The translations under genes were made by a program, and so were the position numbers. From Azonexus sp. (GTDB taxonomy: Bacteria; Pseudomonadota; Gammaproteobacteria; Burkholderiales; Rhodocyclaceae): 64,000 bases of DNA. Position 1 is the first letter of the stretch, and every line of letters starts with the position of its first letter. The notes beneath the pieces are model-generated. The model had not been told where the DNA came from. It made no database searches and saw nothing but the letters and a program-made list of their open reading frames with translations. Positions 29,253-38,720 of this stretch are shown one piece after another. The stretch lies in contig JAGOBB010000012.1 in assembly GCA_017983615.1 (NCBI GenBank), forward strand, positions 1-64,000. Direction: 5' to 3'.

Positions 29253-29699
29253 ATGACCACCATCCGCAGTTTCATGACCGACGATCATCGCCGTTGCGAC
29301 GATCTCTTCGCCGAAGCCGAGCAGGCTATCGGTAAGGGCAACCTGGAGGCCGCCCAGGCCGCTTTCGGGCATTTCAGAACGGCCGTCCTGGCGCATTTTG
29401 CCAGCGAGGAAAAAACGCTTTTCCCGTCTTTCGAGGCGAAGACGGGCATGAGCATGGGCCCGACCCAGGTCATGCGGATGGAGCACGAGCAGATGCGCGC
29501 CCTGTTCAATGACGCCACCGATGCCTTGAAGGCAGGCGACTCCGAGGAGTATCTCGGGATTGCCGATACCCTGCTGATCATGATGCAGCAGCACAACATG
29601 AAGGAAGAGAATATCCTCTACCCGATGTGCGACCAGCATCTCTCCAGCGAACTGGCGCCGCTGCTCGAGCGCCTGGAAACGGAACTTTGCGAAGCATGA
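29253..29699 (+). CDS. Hemerythrin-domain protein
   Basis: This 148-residue four-helix protein has diiron-type ligands in order: MTDDHRRCD (His), LAHFASEEKTLFP (His, Glu), RMEHEQMRALF (His) and MQQHNMKEENILYP (His, Glu). Bacterial single-domain hemerythrins bind O2 or act in NO/iron-cluster repair. The stop overlaps the next ATG (ATGA), so it is coupled to the DUF2249 gene. It is part of the group ODP-hemerythrin-DUF2249-NnrS-like-SirB2. Confidence 0.88.
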   Translation: MTTIRSFMTDDHRRCDDLFAEAEQAIGKGNLEAAQAAFGHFRTAVLAHFASEEKTLFPSFEAKTGMSMGPTQVMRMEHEQMRALFNDATDALKAGDSEEYLGIADTLLIMMQQHNMKEENILYPMCDQHLSSELAPLLERLETELCEA

Positions 29700-29923
29700 C
29701 TCATCCGAAGACCCCGCATGTCGTCGACGCCCGCTACATGGAGCCGCCCGGCCCCTTTGTCGCGACCATGGAAATGCTCGATACCCTGAAAGAAGGGGAA
29801 AAGATGCTGCTGCTGCTGTTCCGCGAGCCGCATCCGCTGTACAAGGTATTGCGCCAGAACGGGCACGACTACGAAGTCGAATTGCAGGCCGACGGCACTT
29901 TCGAAATCCTGATCTCGCGCTGA
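29696..29923 (+). CDS. DUF2249 domain protein
   Basis: This 75-residue TusA-like small protein has the DUF2249 pattern: VVDARYMEPPGPF, MEMLDTLKEGEKMLLLL and REPHPLYKVLRQNG. DUF2249 often accompanies hemerythrins and denitrification or NO-response genes; its biochemical role is not settled. It overlaps the hemerythrin stop by 4 bp and lies 10 bp before the large membrane protein gene. Confidence 0.82.
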   Translation: MTHPKTPHVVDARYMEPPGPFVATMEMLDTLKEGEKMLLLLFREPHPLYKVLRQNGHDYEVELQADGTFEILISR

Positions 29924-29933
29924 ACGCCCGGCC

Positions 29934-31232
29934 ATGCAAGCACTGATGGCCTTCGAAAACGCGCCGCCCTTCGCGGCTCCGCTGCGTTTCTTCCTGACCG
30001 CGCCGCTGTTTGCCGTTCTCGCCGGGCTGCTGGTGGCCTTCGAGGGGGCGGACATCTTCGCTTCGCGGTGGACGCCGGGGGCGCTGGCCGCAACGCATCT
30101 GCTGACCGTCGGCTTCATGATGCAGGCCATGCTGGGGGCGCTGATCCAGATTCTTCCGGTCGTTGCCGGGGCCAATTTGCGGCATCCGCTCAGGGTTGCC
30201 AGAATCGTTCATCCCGGTCTTTCGCTCGGGGCGCTGCTGCTGGCGACCGGGCTTTACCTGACCAATCCTGCACTGCTTACCGGCGCTGCCTTGCTGTTGG
30301 GGCTGACGGTGGCCTTCTTCCTGTTCTCCACCGTGCGCGCCCTGATCGGCGTACCGACGACCAGCCCGACCATTCGGGGTGTCAAACTGGCGCTCCTCGG
30401 CCTGACCAGTGTCGTCGGCATAGGCATCATCATGGCGCTGGCGCTGGCCTATGGCTGGGCCATACCGCTGCCGGCGCTGGCCGATCTGCATGCCGGTTGG
30501 GGCCTGGGTGGTTGGGCCGGTGTGTTGCTGGCCGCCATCGCCTACGTCGTCGTTCCGATGTTCCAGCTGACGCCGGGTTATCCGTCCCGCCCCAGTTGGT
30601 GGTTTCCGGTCGCCATGCTGGCCATGCTACTGCTGTGGAGTATCGCCCTGCTGGTTGATTGGCCCTGGCTGGTCCGCCTCAGCCAGCTGGTCGCCGCCGT
30701 TGCCGGCATCGCCTTTGCCGGCCTGACCTTGCGCCTGCAGGGCGGGCGTCGCCGGGCGCGGGCGGATGCGACCTATCGCTACTGGCAGCTCGGTTTGTCG
30801 TCAAGCATTTTTGCCCTTTTTTTGCTCTCGACCGTAGCATTGTGGCCTGCCGCCGCCGAGATCGACGGCTGGACGCTGTTGTTCGGCATATCGCTGGTGG
30901 CCGGCGGTTATTTGCCGTTCATTGCCGGCATGATTTACAAGATCGTTCCCTTCCTGGCCTGGATGCATCTGCAGACCTGCGGGCAGGCCAAGCTGCCGGC
31001 GCCGGCCATGAACAAGATTCTGGCTGATGCCGAGGCAAACCGGCAGTGGCTGGCCTATGCCGGCGCGCTCGGTCTGCTGCTCGCTGCTGCATTGTTTCCA
31101 CGCTGGCTGGCGATACCGGCCGGGTTGGCGTTTGCAGCCGCCAACGGCTGGTTGTGGTGGAACCTGTGGCGCGCCTTCCGTCGCTACGGCCAGTATCGGG
31201 TCGATATCCTCAACAAGCTGGCGGTACCTTGA
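29934..31232 (+). CDS. NnrS-like polytopic membrane protein
   Basis: This 432-residue protein has about 12 membrane helices. Conserved-looking His residues are in ATHLLTVGFMMQAM (helix 2), RIVHPGLSLG, ADLHAGWG and AWMHLQT. The layout recalls NnrS or haem-copper-oxidase subunit I relatives linked to NO stress; I cannot be sure of haem binding. A dispersed-repeat copy (30804-30842) is read in reverse inside the gene and forms a membrane segment SIFALFLLSTVALWP (about residues 291-305). The next gene overlaps its stop. Confidence 0.65.
   Translation: MQALMAFENAPPFAAPLRFFLTAPLFAVLAGLLVAFEGADIFASRWTPGALAATHLLTVGFMMQAMLGALIQILPVVAGANLRHPLRVARIVHPGLSLGALLLATGLYLTNPALLTGAALLLGLTVAFFLFSTVRALIGVPTTSPTIRGVKLALLGLTSVVGIGIIMALALAYGWAIPLPALADLHAGWGLGGWAGVLLAAIAYVVVPMFQLTPGYPSRPSWWFPVAMLAMLLLWSIALLVDWPWLVRLSQLVAAVAGIAFAGLTLRLQGGRRRARADATYRYWQLGLSSSIFALFLLSTVALWPAAAEIDGWTLLFGISLVAGGYLPFIAGMIYKIVPFLAWMHLQTCGQAKLPAPAMNKILADAEANRQWLAYAGALGLLLAAALFPRWLAIPAGLAFAAANGWLWWNLWRAFRRYGQYRVDILNKLAVP
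30804..30842 (-). repeat. Dispersed repeat copy 8, inside the NnrS-like gene
   Basis: The reverse complement reads CAATGCTACGGTCGAGAGC followed by A-runs. The antisense frame of the element is translated here as hydrophobic IFALFLLSTVAL. Confidence 0.85.
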
Positions 31233-31609
31233 GCTACCTCGCCCTCAAGCACCTGCATGTCACCTGCGTCGTCCTCAGCGGCCTCGGGTTTTGCCTGCGC
31301 GGGGCGTGGATGCTGGTCGAATCGCCGCTGCGCCAGCATCGCTTGACGCGGATACTGCCCCACATCGTCGATACCTTGCTGCTCGGCAGCGCCTTGAGCA
31401 TGGCCTGGATCAGTGGTCAGTATCCGTTCGTGAACGGTTGGCTGACGGCCAAGCTGTTTGGTCTCCTCGCCTACATACTGCTCGGCATGATGGCGCTGAA
31501 ACGCGGCCGGACCCGGACGATCCGCCTGCGCTATTTCTGTCTGGCCTTGCTGGCCTATGTCTACATCGTCGGGGTGGCGCTCAGCCGCAACCCGCTGATC
31601 CTGCTCTGA
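31229..31609 (+). CDS. SirB2 family membrane protein
   Basis: This 126-residue protein has four membrane helices and the SirB2 pattern (LKHLHVTCVVLSG, LPHIVDTLLLGSAL, WLTAKLFGLLAYILLG). The family is small and of unclear function; it often follows hemerythrin or NnrS-like genes. I use the TTG at 31229, which overlaps the upstream stop (TTGA) and gives the full first helix; a later ATG would remove it. Confidence 0.75.
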   Translation: MSYLALKHLHVTCVVLSGLGFCLRGAWMLVESPLRQHRLTRILPHIVDTLLLGSALSMAWISGQYPFVNGWLTAKLFGLLAYILLGMMALKRGRTRTIRLRYFCLALLAYVYIVGVALSRNPLILL

Positions 31610-31621
31610 GGCAGGCGGGTG

Positions 31622-31648
31622 CTGCCATCCCGGTCGACGGGATGGCAG
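31622..31648. terminator. Long hairpin between convergent genes
   Basis: The 11-bp perfect stem CTGCCATCCCG/CGGGATGGCAG with a 5-base loop has no T-run on either side. It may be a transcript-end stabiliser rather than a classic terminator. Confidence 0.45.
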
Positions 31649-31654
31649 GGCGGC

Positions 31655-33640
31655 TTACATTCGGCCGAGCTTGCGGTACAGCGTATTGCGGCTGATGCCG
31701 AGTTGGCGGGCCGCCGCCGAGATGTTTCCGCCGGCCGCTTCGAGGGTGCGCAAGGCGGCCTGACGGCTGATCTCGTCCAGGCTGCTGGCGCCTTCCAGCG
31801 GCGCAGCTGCCCACGGGTCGAAGGCCGGGGCATTGCCCGCGGCTACCGGCATCACTTCGAACAGCTCTTCGGGCAGATGGGTTTCCGTAATTATCGTTTC
31901 ATTGTCGTCAAGCAGTGCGATGGCAACCCGGATGACGTTGAACAACTGGCGGATATTGCCTGGCCAGGCATAGCTTTCGATGGCCTGCAGGGCGCCTTCC
32001 GAGAACTTGACTGCCTCGCCCCGGGAGGCGGCTTCGGCGGAGGCCAGCTTGTAGACCATGGCGCGGATGTCGGTACGGTCTCGCAAGGGAGGGAGCGTTA
32101 CGCTCAGGCCGTTGAGACGATAGTAGAGATCTTCGCGGAAGGTGCCACGGGCGACTTCCTCGCGCAGCTTGCGGTGGGTGGCGCAGACCAGGGAAATGTC
32201 CACCTGGATCGCCCGGGTGCTGCCCAGCGGCGTTACACAGCGTTCCTGCAGCACGCGCAGCAGGCGGGCCTGCAGATTGAGCGGCATGTCGCCGATTTCA
32301 TCGAGGAATAGCGTGCCGCCATGGGCCTGCTGGATCTTGCCGGGCGCCCCTTCCTTGCGGGCGCCGGTAAAGGCGCCGCCTTGGTAGCCGAATAGTTCGG
32401 ATTCGATCAGGGTTTCCGGAATCGATGCGCAATTGAGCGCCACGAACGGCGAACCCTGGCGGGGACCGCTGTTGTGGAAGGCCTTGGCGAACATTTCCTT
32501 GCCGGCACCCGATTCGCCCTGAATCAGGATCGGAATGTCGCGGCCGAGGATGCGGCGGGCTCGGTCGATTGCTGCCTGCAGGCGGGCGTCGCCGGTATTC
32601 AGTGTATCCAGAGTCAGGCCGCTGTGAGAGGACGGTTCGGCGCGCCTGACTGGCGGGCGAGCCGCTGGTGTGTCGTCAAAGACCCGGCCGGCCAGGGTCA
32701 GCAGCGGCAATTGTCCGCGCAACTGGATGTGCACGGGGCGACCGTTAACATTGATTTCGCAGCTACCCAGCGGATTGTGCCGCAGGCGATCAACCAAAGC
32801 CGACAGCGTACTTTCGAAGACGATCGAGAAGTCGCGGCGTACGGCATCGACTTGCCGGATGCCGAGGATTTCGAGACCGGCGGTATTGATCGCCAGCACT
32901 TGGCCGTCCGGAGAAACGGCCGCCATACCTTCCTTGGGGCTACCCAGATAGTCGGCGCGTCGGTGGAAGCAAACCAGAATTTCCCGGGCATGGGTCGATT
33001 CAAAAAGACGCTTCTCAATGATGAGGGCCGAGAGACGGACCAGTCCAAGCGTGTGCCGCTGCTGGCTGCGGTAATCACCAGAAATGTCGAGGACCCCGAT
33101 CAGTCTTCCATCCGGTCCGACGATCGGGCTGGCGCAACAGGTCAGGAAACCATTGTATTCGAGGAAATGCTCACCACCGAGAACGGCAACGGGCGTTTCT
33201 TCCGAGAGGGCCGTGCCGATGGCATTGGTGCCGCGCAGGGTTTCGTCCCAAGAGGCGCCCGCCGAAAGTGCGACTCGGTCGGCGCGATCGACAAAATCAG
33301 GATCGCCGACTGTTTCAAGTAACAATCCGTTGGCGTTGGCCAGAATGACCATGCTTCCAGATTCGCGGATCTGGTCGTAGATATGTTCGAGGATCGGACG
33401 CCCTTGCGAGAGCAGAAAATGGCTGCGCTCCTGCTCGCTCTTCAGGGAGGGGGCACTCAGCACGTCCGTTTCCGGCATCATGGTTGTTCCCGTCAGACCG
33501 AGTCGGCGGCAACGCTCCCATGAGCGGATGATCAACGGGTCGACCAGGCCTTCCGGCAAGGCACCTTGGTCAAAAAACAGCTGTCGGGCCTGTTCCAGTC
33601 GCTGACCATGTGCATCGGCCAAGATTTGAAGACTACCCAT
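31655..33640 (-). CDS. Sigma-54-dependent Fis-family activator (AcoR-like)
   Basis: This ~661-residue protein has an N-terminal GAF-like sensor (about 60-210) and a PAS-like part (about 215-300). The AAA+ domain has Walker [11 protein letters not shown], the sigma-54 contact GAFTGA and [21 protein letters not shown]-terminal Fis-type HTH follows ([15 protein letters not shown]). The layout matches AcoR/ExaR-type regulators. The start ATG follows GGAGGAGAG; an earlier start would be in a poor context. A textbook sigma-54 promoter on the other strand (33838-33853) points to the TonB receptor as its target. Confidence 0.9.
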   Translation of the reverse strand: MGSLQILADAHGQRLEQARQLFFDQGALPEGLVDPLIIRSWERCRRLGLTGTTMMPETDVLSAPSLKSEQERSHFLLSQGRPILEHIYDQIRESGSMVILANANGLLLETVGDPDFVDRADRVALSAGASWDETLRGTNAIGTALSEETPVAVLGGEHFLEYNGFLTCCASPIVGPDGRLIGVLDISGDYRSQQRHTLGLVRLSALIIEKRLFESTHAREILVCFHRRADYLGSPKEGMAAVSPDGQVLAINTAGLEILGIRQVDAVRRDFSIVFESTLSALVDRLRHNPLGSCEINVNGRPVHIQLRGQLPLLTLAGRVFDDTPAARPPVRRAEPSSHSGLTLDTLNTGDARLQAAIDRARRILGRDIPILIQGESGAGKEMFAKAFHNSGPRQGSPFVALNCASIPETLIESELFGYQGGAFTGARKEGAPGKIQQAHGGTLFLDEIGDMPLNLQARLLRVLQERCVTPLGSTRAIQVDISLVCATHRKLREEVARGTFREDLYYRLNGLSVTLPPLRDRTDIRAMVYKLASAEAASRGEAVKFSEGALQAIESYAWPGNIRQLFNVIRVAIALLDDNETIITETHLPEELFEVMPVAAGNAPAFDPWAAAPLEGASSLDEISRQAALRTLEAAGGNISAAARQLGISRNTLYRKLGRM

Positions 33641-33837
33641 CTCTCCTCCAGAATGAATCATTATGTTTGTTCTAGTGTTCCATAACGTAGCACATGTGCT
33701 TTTTGGAAGCAATGGAGCAAACGGCGCCAGTTTTTTGCTAAAACGACTTACGTCAACTGTTTGCGGAACTGTCGCGTTTTTCCTTCTATGCTCAAATGGC
33801 TTTCCGGAAATTGTTTTGATAATCTGTCGGGCTTACC

Positions 33838-33853
33838 TGGCACAACGCTTGCA
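33838..33853 (+). promoter_or_regulatory. Sigma-54 (-24/-12) promoter
   Basis: TGGCACAACGCTTGCA fits the consensus TGGCACR-N4-TTGCW completely. It lies about 48 bp upstream of the GTG at 33901 and faces the TonB receptor, next to the divergent sigma-54 activator gene. Confidence 0.85.
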
Positions 33854-33900
33854 GTGCAGTGCAGGCTTAGTAGCAACCCTTACCTATCAAAGGAGACATT

Positions 33901-35908
33901 GTGAAACATCCCTTGCGTTGTGGTTACAGGTTCACGTATCGAGCACAGTTCTTTCGATCTGCCTGCCGCGATTGATGTTGTTGGAGCGGAGAGGATCGGT
34001 GCCGGTCAGGCACGGGTCAACGCCTCCGAGGCCTTGGCTGGAGTTCCCGGTATCAATGTTCAGAATCGTCAGAACTATGCGCAGGATCTCCAGATTTCTT
34101 CGCGTGGTTTCGGTGCGCGCTCAGCGTTCGGTGTGCGAGGTATTCGCCTTATTGCCGATGGCATTCCCGCGTCAATGCCTGATGGGCAGGGTCAGGCTGC
34201 GACCTTTAATCTCGACCGCGCTGAGCGTATTGAGGTATTACGCGGTCCGATGACTGCGGTTTACGGAAACCAGGCCGGAGGCGTGATTCAGATGTTTACA
34301 CCGGACGGCAAGGGAAGCCCGACGGTTGAAGGCAATTTCTCGGCAGGTAGTTACGGCACTTGGAAAGCTGATCTCAGCGCCCAAGGTGAAGTTGGTGGTG
34401 TCGGCTATGTGATCGATGCCTCGCGTTTTGCCACCGAAGGTTATCGCGACCACAGTTCGGCAGAGCGCGACCAGACCATGGCCAAGCTGACCTTCCGGCC
34501 GACTCAGGACGGAAAGCTGACCTTGATCGCTAGCACCTTTCGACAGGATGCTCAGGACCCGCAAGGATTGGCTTGGGCTGCCTATCAAGCCAACCCGCGT
34601 AGCGTTGCCCAGCCTGTCCTTGATTTCAATACGCGCAAGAGCATTGATCACCAGCAGGGTGGGGTGACCTACGAGCATCGCTTTGGTGAGCAAACGGTGC
34701 AATTGGCTGCGTATGTGGGGCAGCGTTCAACGATTCAATATCAGTCGATCCCCACTGGGCCGCAAGGTAATCCCCGCCATTCGGGGGGGGTCATCGATTT
34801 TGACCGAGATTTTTCCGGTTTTTCAGGGCGTTGGATTGGTCGTTTTGACCTGGCCGGAGGAAAATTGACCGCTACTGCAGGAGTTGATTTCGAGCAGTCT
34901 GAAGATGATCGAAGGGGTTATGAAAACTTTGTTGGCGCCACGCTGGGGGTCAAGGGAACTTTGCGTCGCCAGGAGAGTGACAGGGTTTTCAGTTTTGACC
35001 AATACGCTCAAGCTGAATGGCAGAGAGAGCGCTGGACGTTCAGCGGCGGAGTCCGCCATAGCCGGGTTTCGTTCAAAGTTGACGACGCATACCTTAGTAA
35101 CGGCAACGATAGCGGTAGTGTGACGTATGAGAAGACCACTCCAACCGTAGCTGTCTTGTATCGGCTGGCCGACACAGTAAACGTTTACGCCAGCGCTGCC
35201 CGTGGTTTCGAGGCGCCGACGTTTAATGAAATGTTCTATTCAAGTGGTGGCGGGGCATTTAACTTCGGGCTGAAACCTTCTTCCAGTACACATTATGAGG
35301 CTGGAGTCAAGGCATATGTCGGCAATGATAGCCGTTTGGATGTTGCGGTTTTCCAGATCAAAACCGACAACGAAATGGTCGTTCTGTCGGCCACTGGTGG
35401 CAGAACAGCCTATCAGAATGCAGGACCTACCACTCGTCGTGGTGCGGAGTTGGCGTTGGATAGTCGTTGGGCTGGAAATATCGTCAGTCGAGTTGCCTAT
35501 ACTTATCTGGATGCCAAGTATGACGAGGCATTTACCAGTAACGGCAATCCAGTGAGCGCAGGCAGCAAATTGCCGGGTGTTGCTGAAAACAACCTGTTTG
35601 CTGAGCTTGTCTGGAAGCATCCGGGCAGTGGTTTTCAGGCAGGAGTCGAAGGTATAGCGCGTAGCAAGGTTTATGTAGAAGATACCAATACGCGTCAAGC
35701 GGCACCGGGCTATGCCATAGCCAATTTGCGATTTGGTGTTGATCGCCAATATGGAGCGTTGAAACTTGGCACTTTCCTCAGGCTGAACAATCTATTTGAT
35801 CGACAGTATGTCGGTTCGGTGATCGTCGGTGACAGCAATCTTAGGTTCTACGAAGCTGCTCCTGGGTTCAATTGGCTGGCCGGTATCAGTGCCCGCTATG
35901 CTTTCTGA
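33901..35908 (+). pseudogene. TonB-dependent receptor with disrupted signal peptide
   Basis: The plug and beta-barrel are intact over 662 codons from 33920 (VTGSRIEHSSFDLP, RGPMTAVYGNQAGGVIQ, C-terminal GISARYAF ending in Phe). Translation should start at GTG 33901 after AAAGGAGAC and begins as a typical signal peptide, MKHPLR. It then runs out of frame and stops near 33976. The receptor frame begins only at the VVVTGSR-like plug start. A deletion seems to have removed the signal peptide core and shifted the frame. G+C is visibly lower than in the neighbours. A sequencing error cannot explain the loss of ~20 codons, but a start at GTG 33920 without export remains formally possible. Confidence 0.65.
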
Positions 35909-36416
35909 TTTTTTCTCGCGTCGAATTGCGGCGCCCTTCGGGGTGCCGTTTTTTTTGCGTTTACTTTTTGGGGGGGCGCTGTGCGCCAGTTTGGCGGTTT
36001 CGGCGGCTGAAGACGTGGCGACGCAGATGTTGGCTGGAAGCGATTTTCGGTCGGCGCATGATGCCTTGATCGAGACAATCGAGGCAGAGGGCTTGGTGGT
36101 CAGTGCCGTGATTCCGTTCAACGGCATGTTGGCACGGACAGCAAAGGATCTGGCGCAGGAGGCTAGTCCTTTTGCCGAGGCGGAAATTGTCCAGTTTTGC
36201 AGTAGCGTTCTGGCTTGGCAGATGATTACCGAAGATGCCTCCCAGCTATCGCTGTGTCCACTGTCGATCGCGATTTACGCGAAGGCGGTTGAACCCGGGA
36301 TGGTTATGCTGGCTTATCGGTTGCCGGGACGGGGATCTCCGGCTCGGGCGAAGGGGGACGATCTACTGCGTCGTGTTGTAGCTCGTGCCGCTGAGTTGGC
36401 CCGCTTGCGCTGGTAG
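35898..36416 (+). CDS. DUF302 domain protein, secreted or membrane-anchored
   Basis: This protein of up to 172 residues has a hydrophobic N-terminus (LRLLFGGALCASLAVSA) and a DUF302 domain (FRSAHDALIETIEAEGLVV, IPFNGMLARTAKDL, LCPLSIAIYA). The function of DUF302 is unsettled. The ATG at 35898 overlaps the TonB-receptor stop by 11 bp. However, a strong terminator (35929-35956) lies in the first codons, so GTG 35943 giving MPFFLRLLFGG may be the real start. It shares the lower G+C of the receptor gene. Confidence 0.65.
   Translation: MLSDFFSRRIAAPFGVPFFLRLLFGGALCASLAVSAAEDVATQMLAGSDFRSAHDALIETIEAEGLVVSAVIPFNGMLARTAKDLAQEASPFAEAEIVQFCSSVLAWQMITEDASQLSLCPLSIAIYAKAVEPGMVMLAYRLPGRGSPARAKGDDLLRRVVARAAELARLRW
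35929..35956 (+). terminator. Intrinsic terminator after the TonB receptor
   Basis: Stem CGGCGCCC/GGGTGCCG (one G-T pair) with a TTCG loop is followed by eight T. It lies inside the predicted N-terminal codons of the DUF302 ORF. Confidence 0.88.
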
Positions 36417-36424
36417 CGCGGCGA

Positions 36425-37168
36425 TCAGGGGCGGTGATTCATCAGGGCCTTCAGCCCATTGACGTTGAGGATCCGGATGTGTTTCTGCTGGACCGCGATG
36501 TGGCCTTCTTCCTGGAACTTCGAGAAGGCGCGGGAGACGGTTTCCAGTTTCAGCCCAAGGTAGCTGCCGATTTCCTCGCGCGTCATGCGCAGGTAAAACT
36601 CGGCGTGCGAGAAGCCTCGGGCGGTAAAGCGCTGTGACAGGTTGAGCAGGAAGGCGGCCAGTCGTTCTTCTGCGCGCATTGTGCCGAGCAGCATCATGAC
36701 ACCGTGGTCGCGCACGATTTCCCGGCTCATCACCTTGTGGAAATGGTGCTGTAGCGTGTGAATCTCGCGCGACAGGCTTTCCAGGCGGGAGAAGGGAATG
36801 GCGCAGATTTCGCTGTCTTCGAGCGCAATGGCGTTGCAGGTATGGACCTCGGTGCTGATCCCGTCCATGCCGAGCAGCTCGCCGGCCATCTGGAAGCCGG
36901 TAACCTGGTCGCGACCGTCTTCGAGCAGAACGTCGGTCTTGAAGAAGCCGCTGCGAATGGCGTAAATGGCGTCAAAGGCTTCGCCGGCGCGGTACAGGTG
37001 ATCCCCGCGCTTGATGCGGCGGCGGGTGGAAACCAAGTCGTCGAGGCGTTCCAGTTCGTCAAGGCTGAGGCCGAAAGGCAGGCACAACTCGCGCAGGTTG
37101 CAGTTGGAACACGCAGTCTTGATGACTGACAGCGAAATTTCCTGATTTAGCGGGTGAGTTTGAGGCAT
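36425..37168 (-). CDS. fnr: FNR-type oxygen-sensing transcription regulator
   Basis: This 247-residue Crp/Fnr protein has three N-terminal Cys ligands for the oxygen-labile [4Fe-4S] cluster at 20, 23 and 29 (CSNCNLRELC) and a fourth in VHTCNAIAL. The C-terminal HTH is TREEIGSYLGLKLETVSRAFSKFQ, with the E..SR recognition contacts for TTGAT-N4-ATCAA sites. The start ATG has AGG at 7 bases; TTG two codons earlier is the alternative. An FNR box lies in the shared promoter with hemN, implying autoregulation. Confidence 0.94.
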   Translation of the reverse strand: MPQTHPLNQEISLSVIKTACSNCNLRELCLPFGLSLDELERLDDLVSTRRRIKRGDHLYRAGEAFDAIYAIRSGFFKTDVLLEDGRDQVTGFQMAGELLGMDGISTEVHTCNAIALEDSEICAIPFSRLESLSREIHTLQHHFHKVMSREIVRDHGVMMLLGTMRAEERLAAFLLNLSQRFTARGFSHAEFYLRMTREEIGSYLGLKLETVSRAFSKFQEEGHIAVQQKHIRILNVNGLKALMNHRP

Positions 37169-37185
37169 TGGCAACCTGTGTTAGC

Positions 37186-37199
37186 TTGATCCATGTCAA
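37186..37199. promoter_or_regulatory. FNR box between fnr and hemN
   Basis: TTGATCCATGTCAA matches TTGAT-N4-ATCAA with one change. It is 18 bp upstream of the fnr start and ~55 bp upstream of hemN. Confidence 0.82.
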
Positions 37200-37253
37200 C
37201 CGTAAAATTGCGCCGTCCGAACATAATCTGTCCACCCTTCGGTGTTATGCCCA

Positions 37254-38657
37254 ATGAATTTTGCAACTGAAAACCTAGTCTTCGATCCTCAGATCATTCG
37301 CCGTTTTGATGTCAACGGCCCCCGTTACACGTCCTATCCGACTGCGGACCGCTTCGTCGAAGCGTTCGATTCGGAAGCGGCCAAGCTTTGGCTGGGAAAA
37401 CGCAACATTGGCGGTATTAGCCGACCGCTCTCATTATACTTCCACATCCCGTTCTGTAACACCATCTGCTATTACTGTGCCTGCAACAAGATCATTACCA
37501 AGGATCACGGGCGCAGCGCCAAGTACCTGAAGTACCTGGCCAAGGAGCTGGATATCCAGGCAGCGGCGCTGGAAGGTCGCGATGGCGAACACGAAGTCAT
37601 TCAGCTGCATTGGGGTGGCGGTACGCCGACTTTCCTGTCGCACGATGAAATGCGCCAGTTGATGGGTGAGACGCGCAAGCATTTCAAGCTGCTTGACGGT
37701 GGCGAATATTCGATCGAAGTCGATCCGCGCAAGGTTGATGATGCGACGGTCGCCCTGCTTGGCGAGTTGGGCTTCAACCGTATGAGCGTCGGTGTGCAGG
37801 ACTTCGACGAGAAGGTGCAGGTTGCCGTCAATCGTGTGCAGAGCGAAGAGGAAACCGCCAGCGTTATCAATGCCGCGCGGGCCAATGGCTTCAAGTCGGT
37901 TTCGGTTGACCTTATCTACGGCTTGCCGCATCAGACCGTGATGGGCTTCAATCGCACCATCGAGCGCGTGTTGGCCATGGACCCGGATCGTCTGTCGATT
38001 TACAACTATGCCCACCTGCCCAGCCTGTTCAAGCCGCAGCGCCGGATTGCCGAGGCTGATCTGCCTTCGGCCGATACCAAGCTGCAGATCATGGCGCTGG
38101 CGATCAAGAAGCTGACCGATGCCGGCTATGTCTTCATCGGCATGGACCATTTTGCCAAGCCGGATGACGAACTGGCCGTTGCTCAGCGCCAGGGGCGACT
38201 GCATCGCAATTTCCAGGGCTATTCGACCTATGCCGACTGTGACATGTTGTCCTTCGGGATTTCGTCGATCAGCAAGGTCGGGCCGACCTACTACCAGAAC
38301 GTCAAGACTGCGGACGAGTATTACGATCGCCTCGACACCGGCTCCCTGCCGGTGTTCCGTGGCATCGAGCTGACTGCCGACGATATTCTGCGCCGCTCGA
38401 TCATCCAGGCGTTGATGTGCCATTTCGAATTGTCGATTGAAAGTATCGAGAGTGCGCACCTGATCGATTTTCACAAGTATTTTGCCGATGAACTGGCGGA
38501 TATGAAGGAAATGGAACGGGCAGGCCTGCTCAAGATCGACCGTGAATGGATCACCGTCCTGCCACCGGGACGTTTGCTGGTGCGCGTCATTTCGATGGTC
38601 TTCGACCGCTATCTGCGGGCCGGACGTCAGCGGGCCAGCTACTCCAAGGTTATCTGA
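37254..38657 (+). CDS. hemN: Oxygen-independent coproporphyrinogen III oxidase
   Basis: This 467-residue radical-SAM enzyme makes protoporphyrinogen IX without O2. The cluster motif FCNTICYYCACN (CX3CX2CXC) lies near residue 64, preceded by LYFHIPF. Further signatures are HWGGGTPTFL, SVDLIYGLP and FQGYSTYADCD. The ATG at 37254 was chosen; GTG 37242 is in frame but adds MLCP. Upstream is an FNR box, in keeping with anaerobic induction. A terminator follows at 38678. Confidence 0.95.
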   Translation: MNFATENLVFDPQIIRRFDVNGPRYTSYPTADRFVEAFDSEAAKLWLGKRNIGGISRPLSLYFHIPFCNTICYYCACNKIITKDHGRSAKYLKYLAKELDIQAAALEGRDGEHEVIQLHWGGGTPTFLSHDEMRQLMGETRKHFKLLDGGEYSIEVDPRKVDDATVALLGELGFNRMSVGVQDFDEKVQVAVNRVQSEEETASVINAARANGFKSVSVDLIYGLPHQTVMGFNRTIERVLAMDPDRLSIYNYAHLPSLFKPQRRIAEADLPSADTKLQIMALAIKKLTDAGYVFIGMDHFAKPDDELAVAQRQGRLHRNFQGYSTYADCDMLSFGISSISKVGPTYYQNVKTADEYYDRLDTGSLPVFRGIELTADDILRRSIIQALMCHFELSIESIESAHLIDFHKYFADELADMKEMERAGLLKIDREWITVLPPGRLLVRVISMVFDRYLRAGRQRASYSKVI

Positions 38658-38677
38658 CCGGGGTGTCGGGTAGGCGG

Positions 38678-38707
38678 CGGGCAGGTTAAACTGCCCGCTT
38701 TGCTTTT
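38678..38707 (+). terminator. Intrinsic terminator of hemN
   Basis: Stem CGGGCAG/CTGCCCG with loop GTTAAA is followed by CTTTGCTTTTT. Confidence 0.75.
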
Positions 38708-38720
38708 TCGGTCCTGCGCG

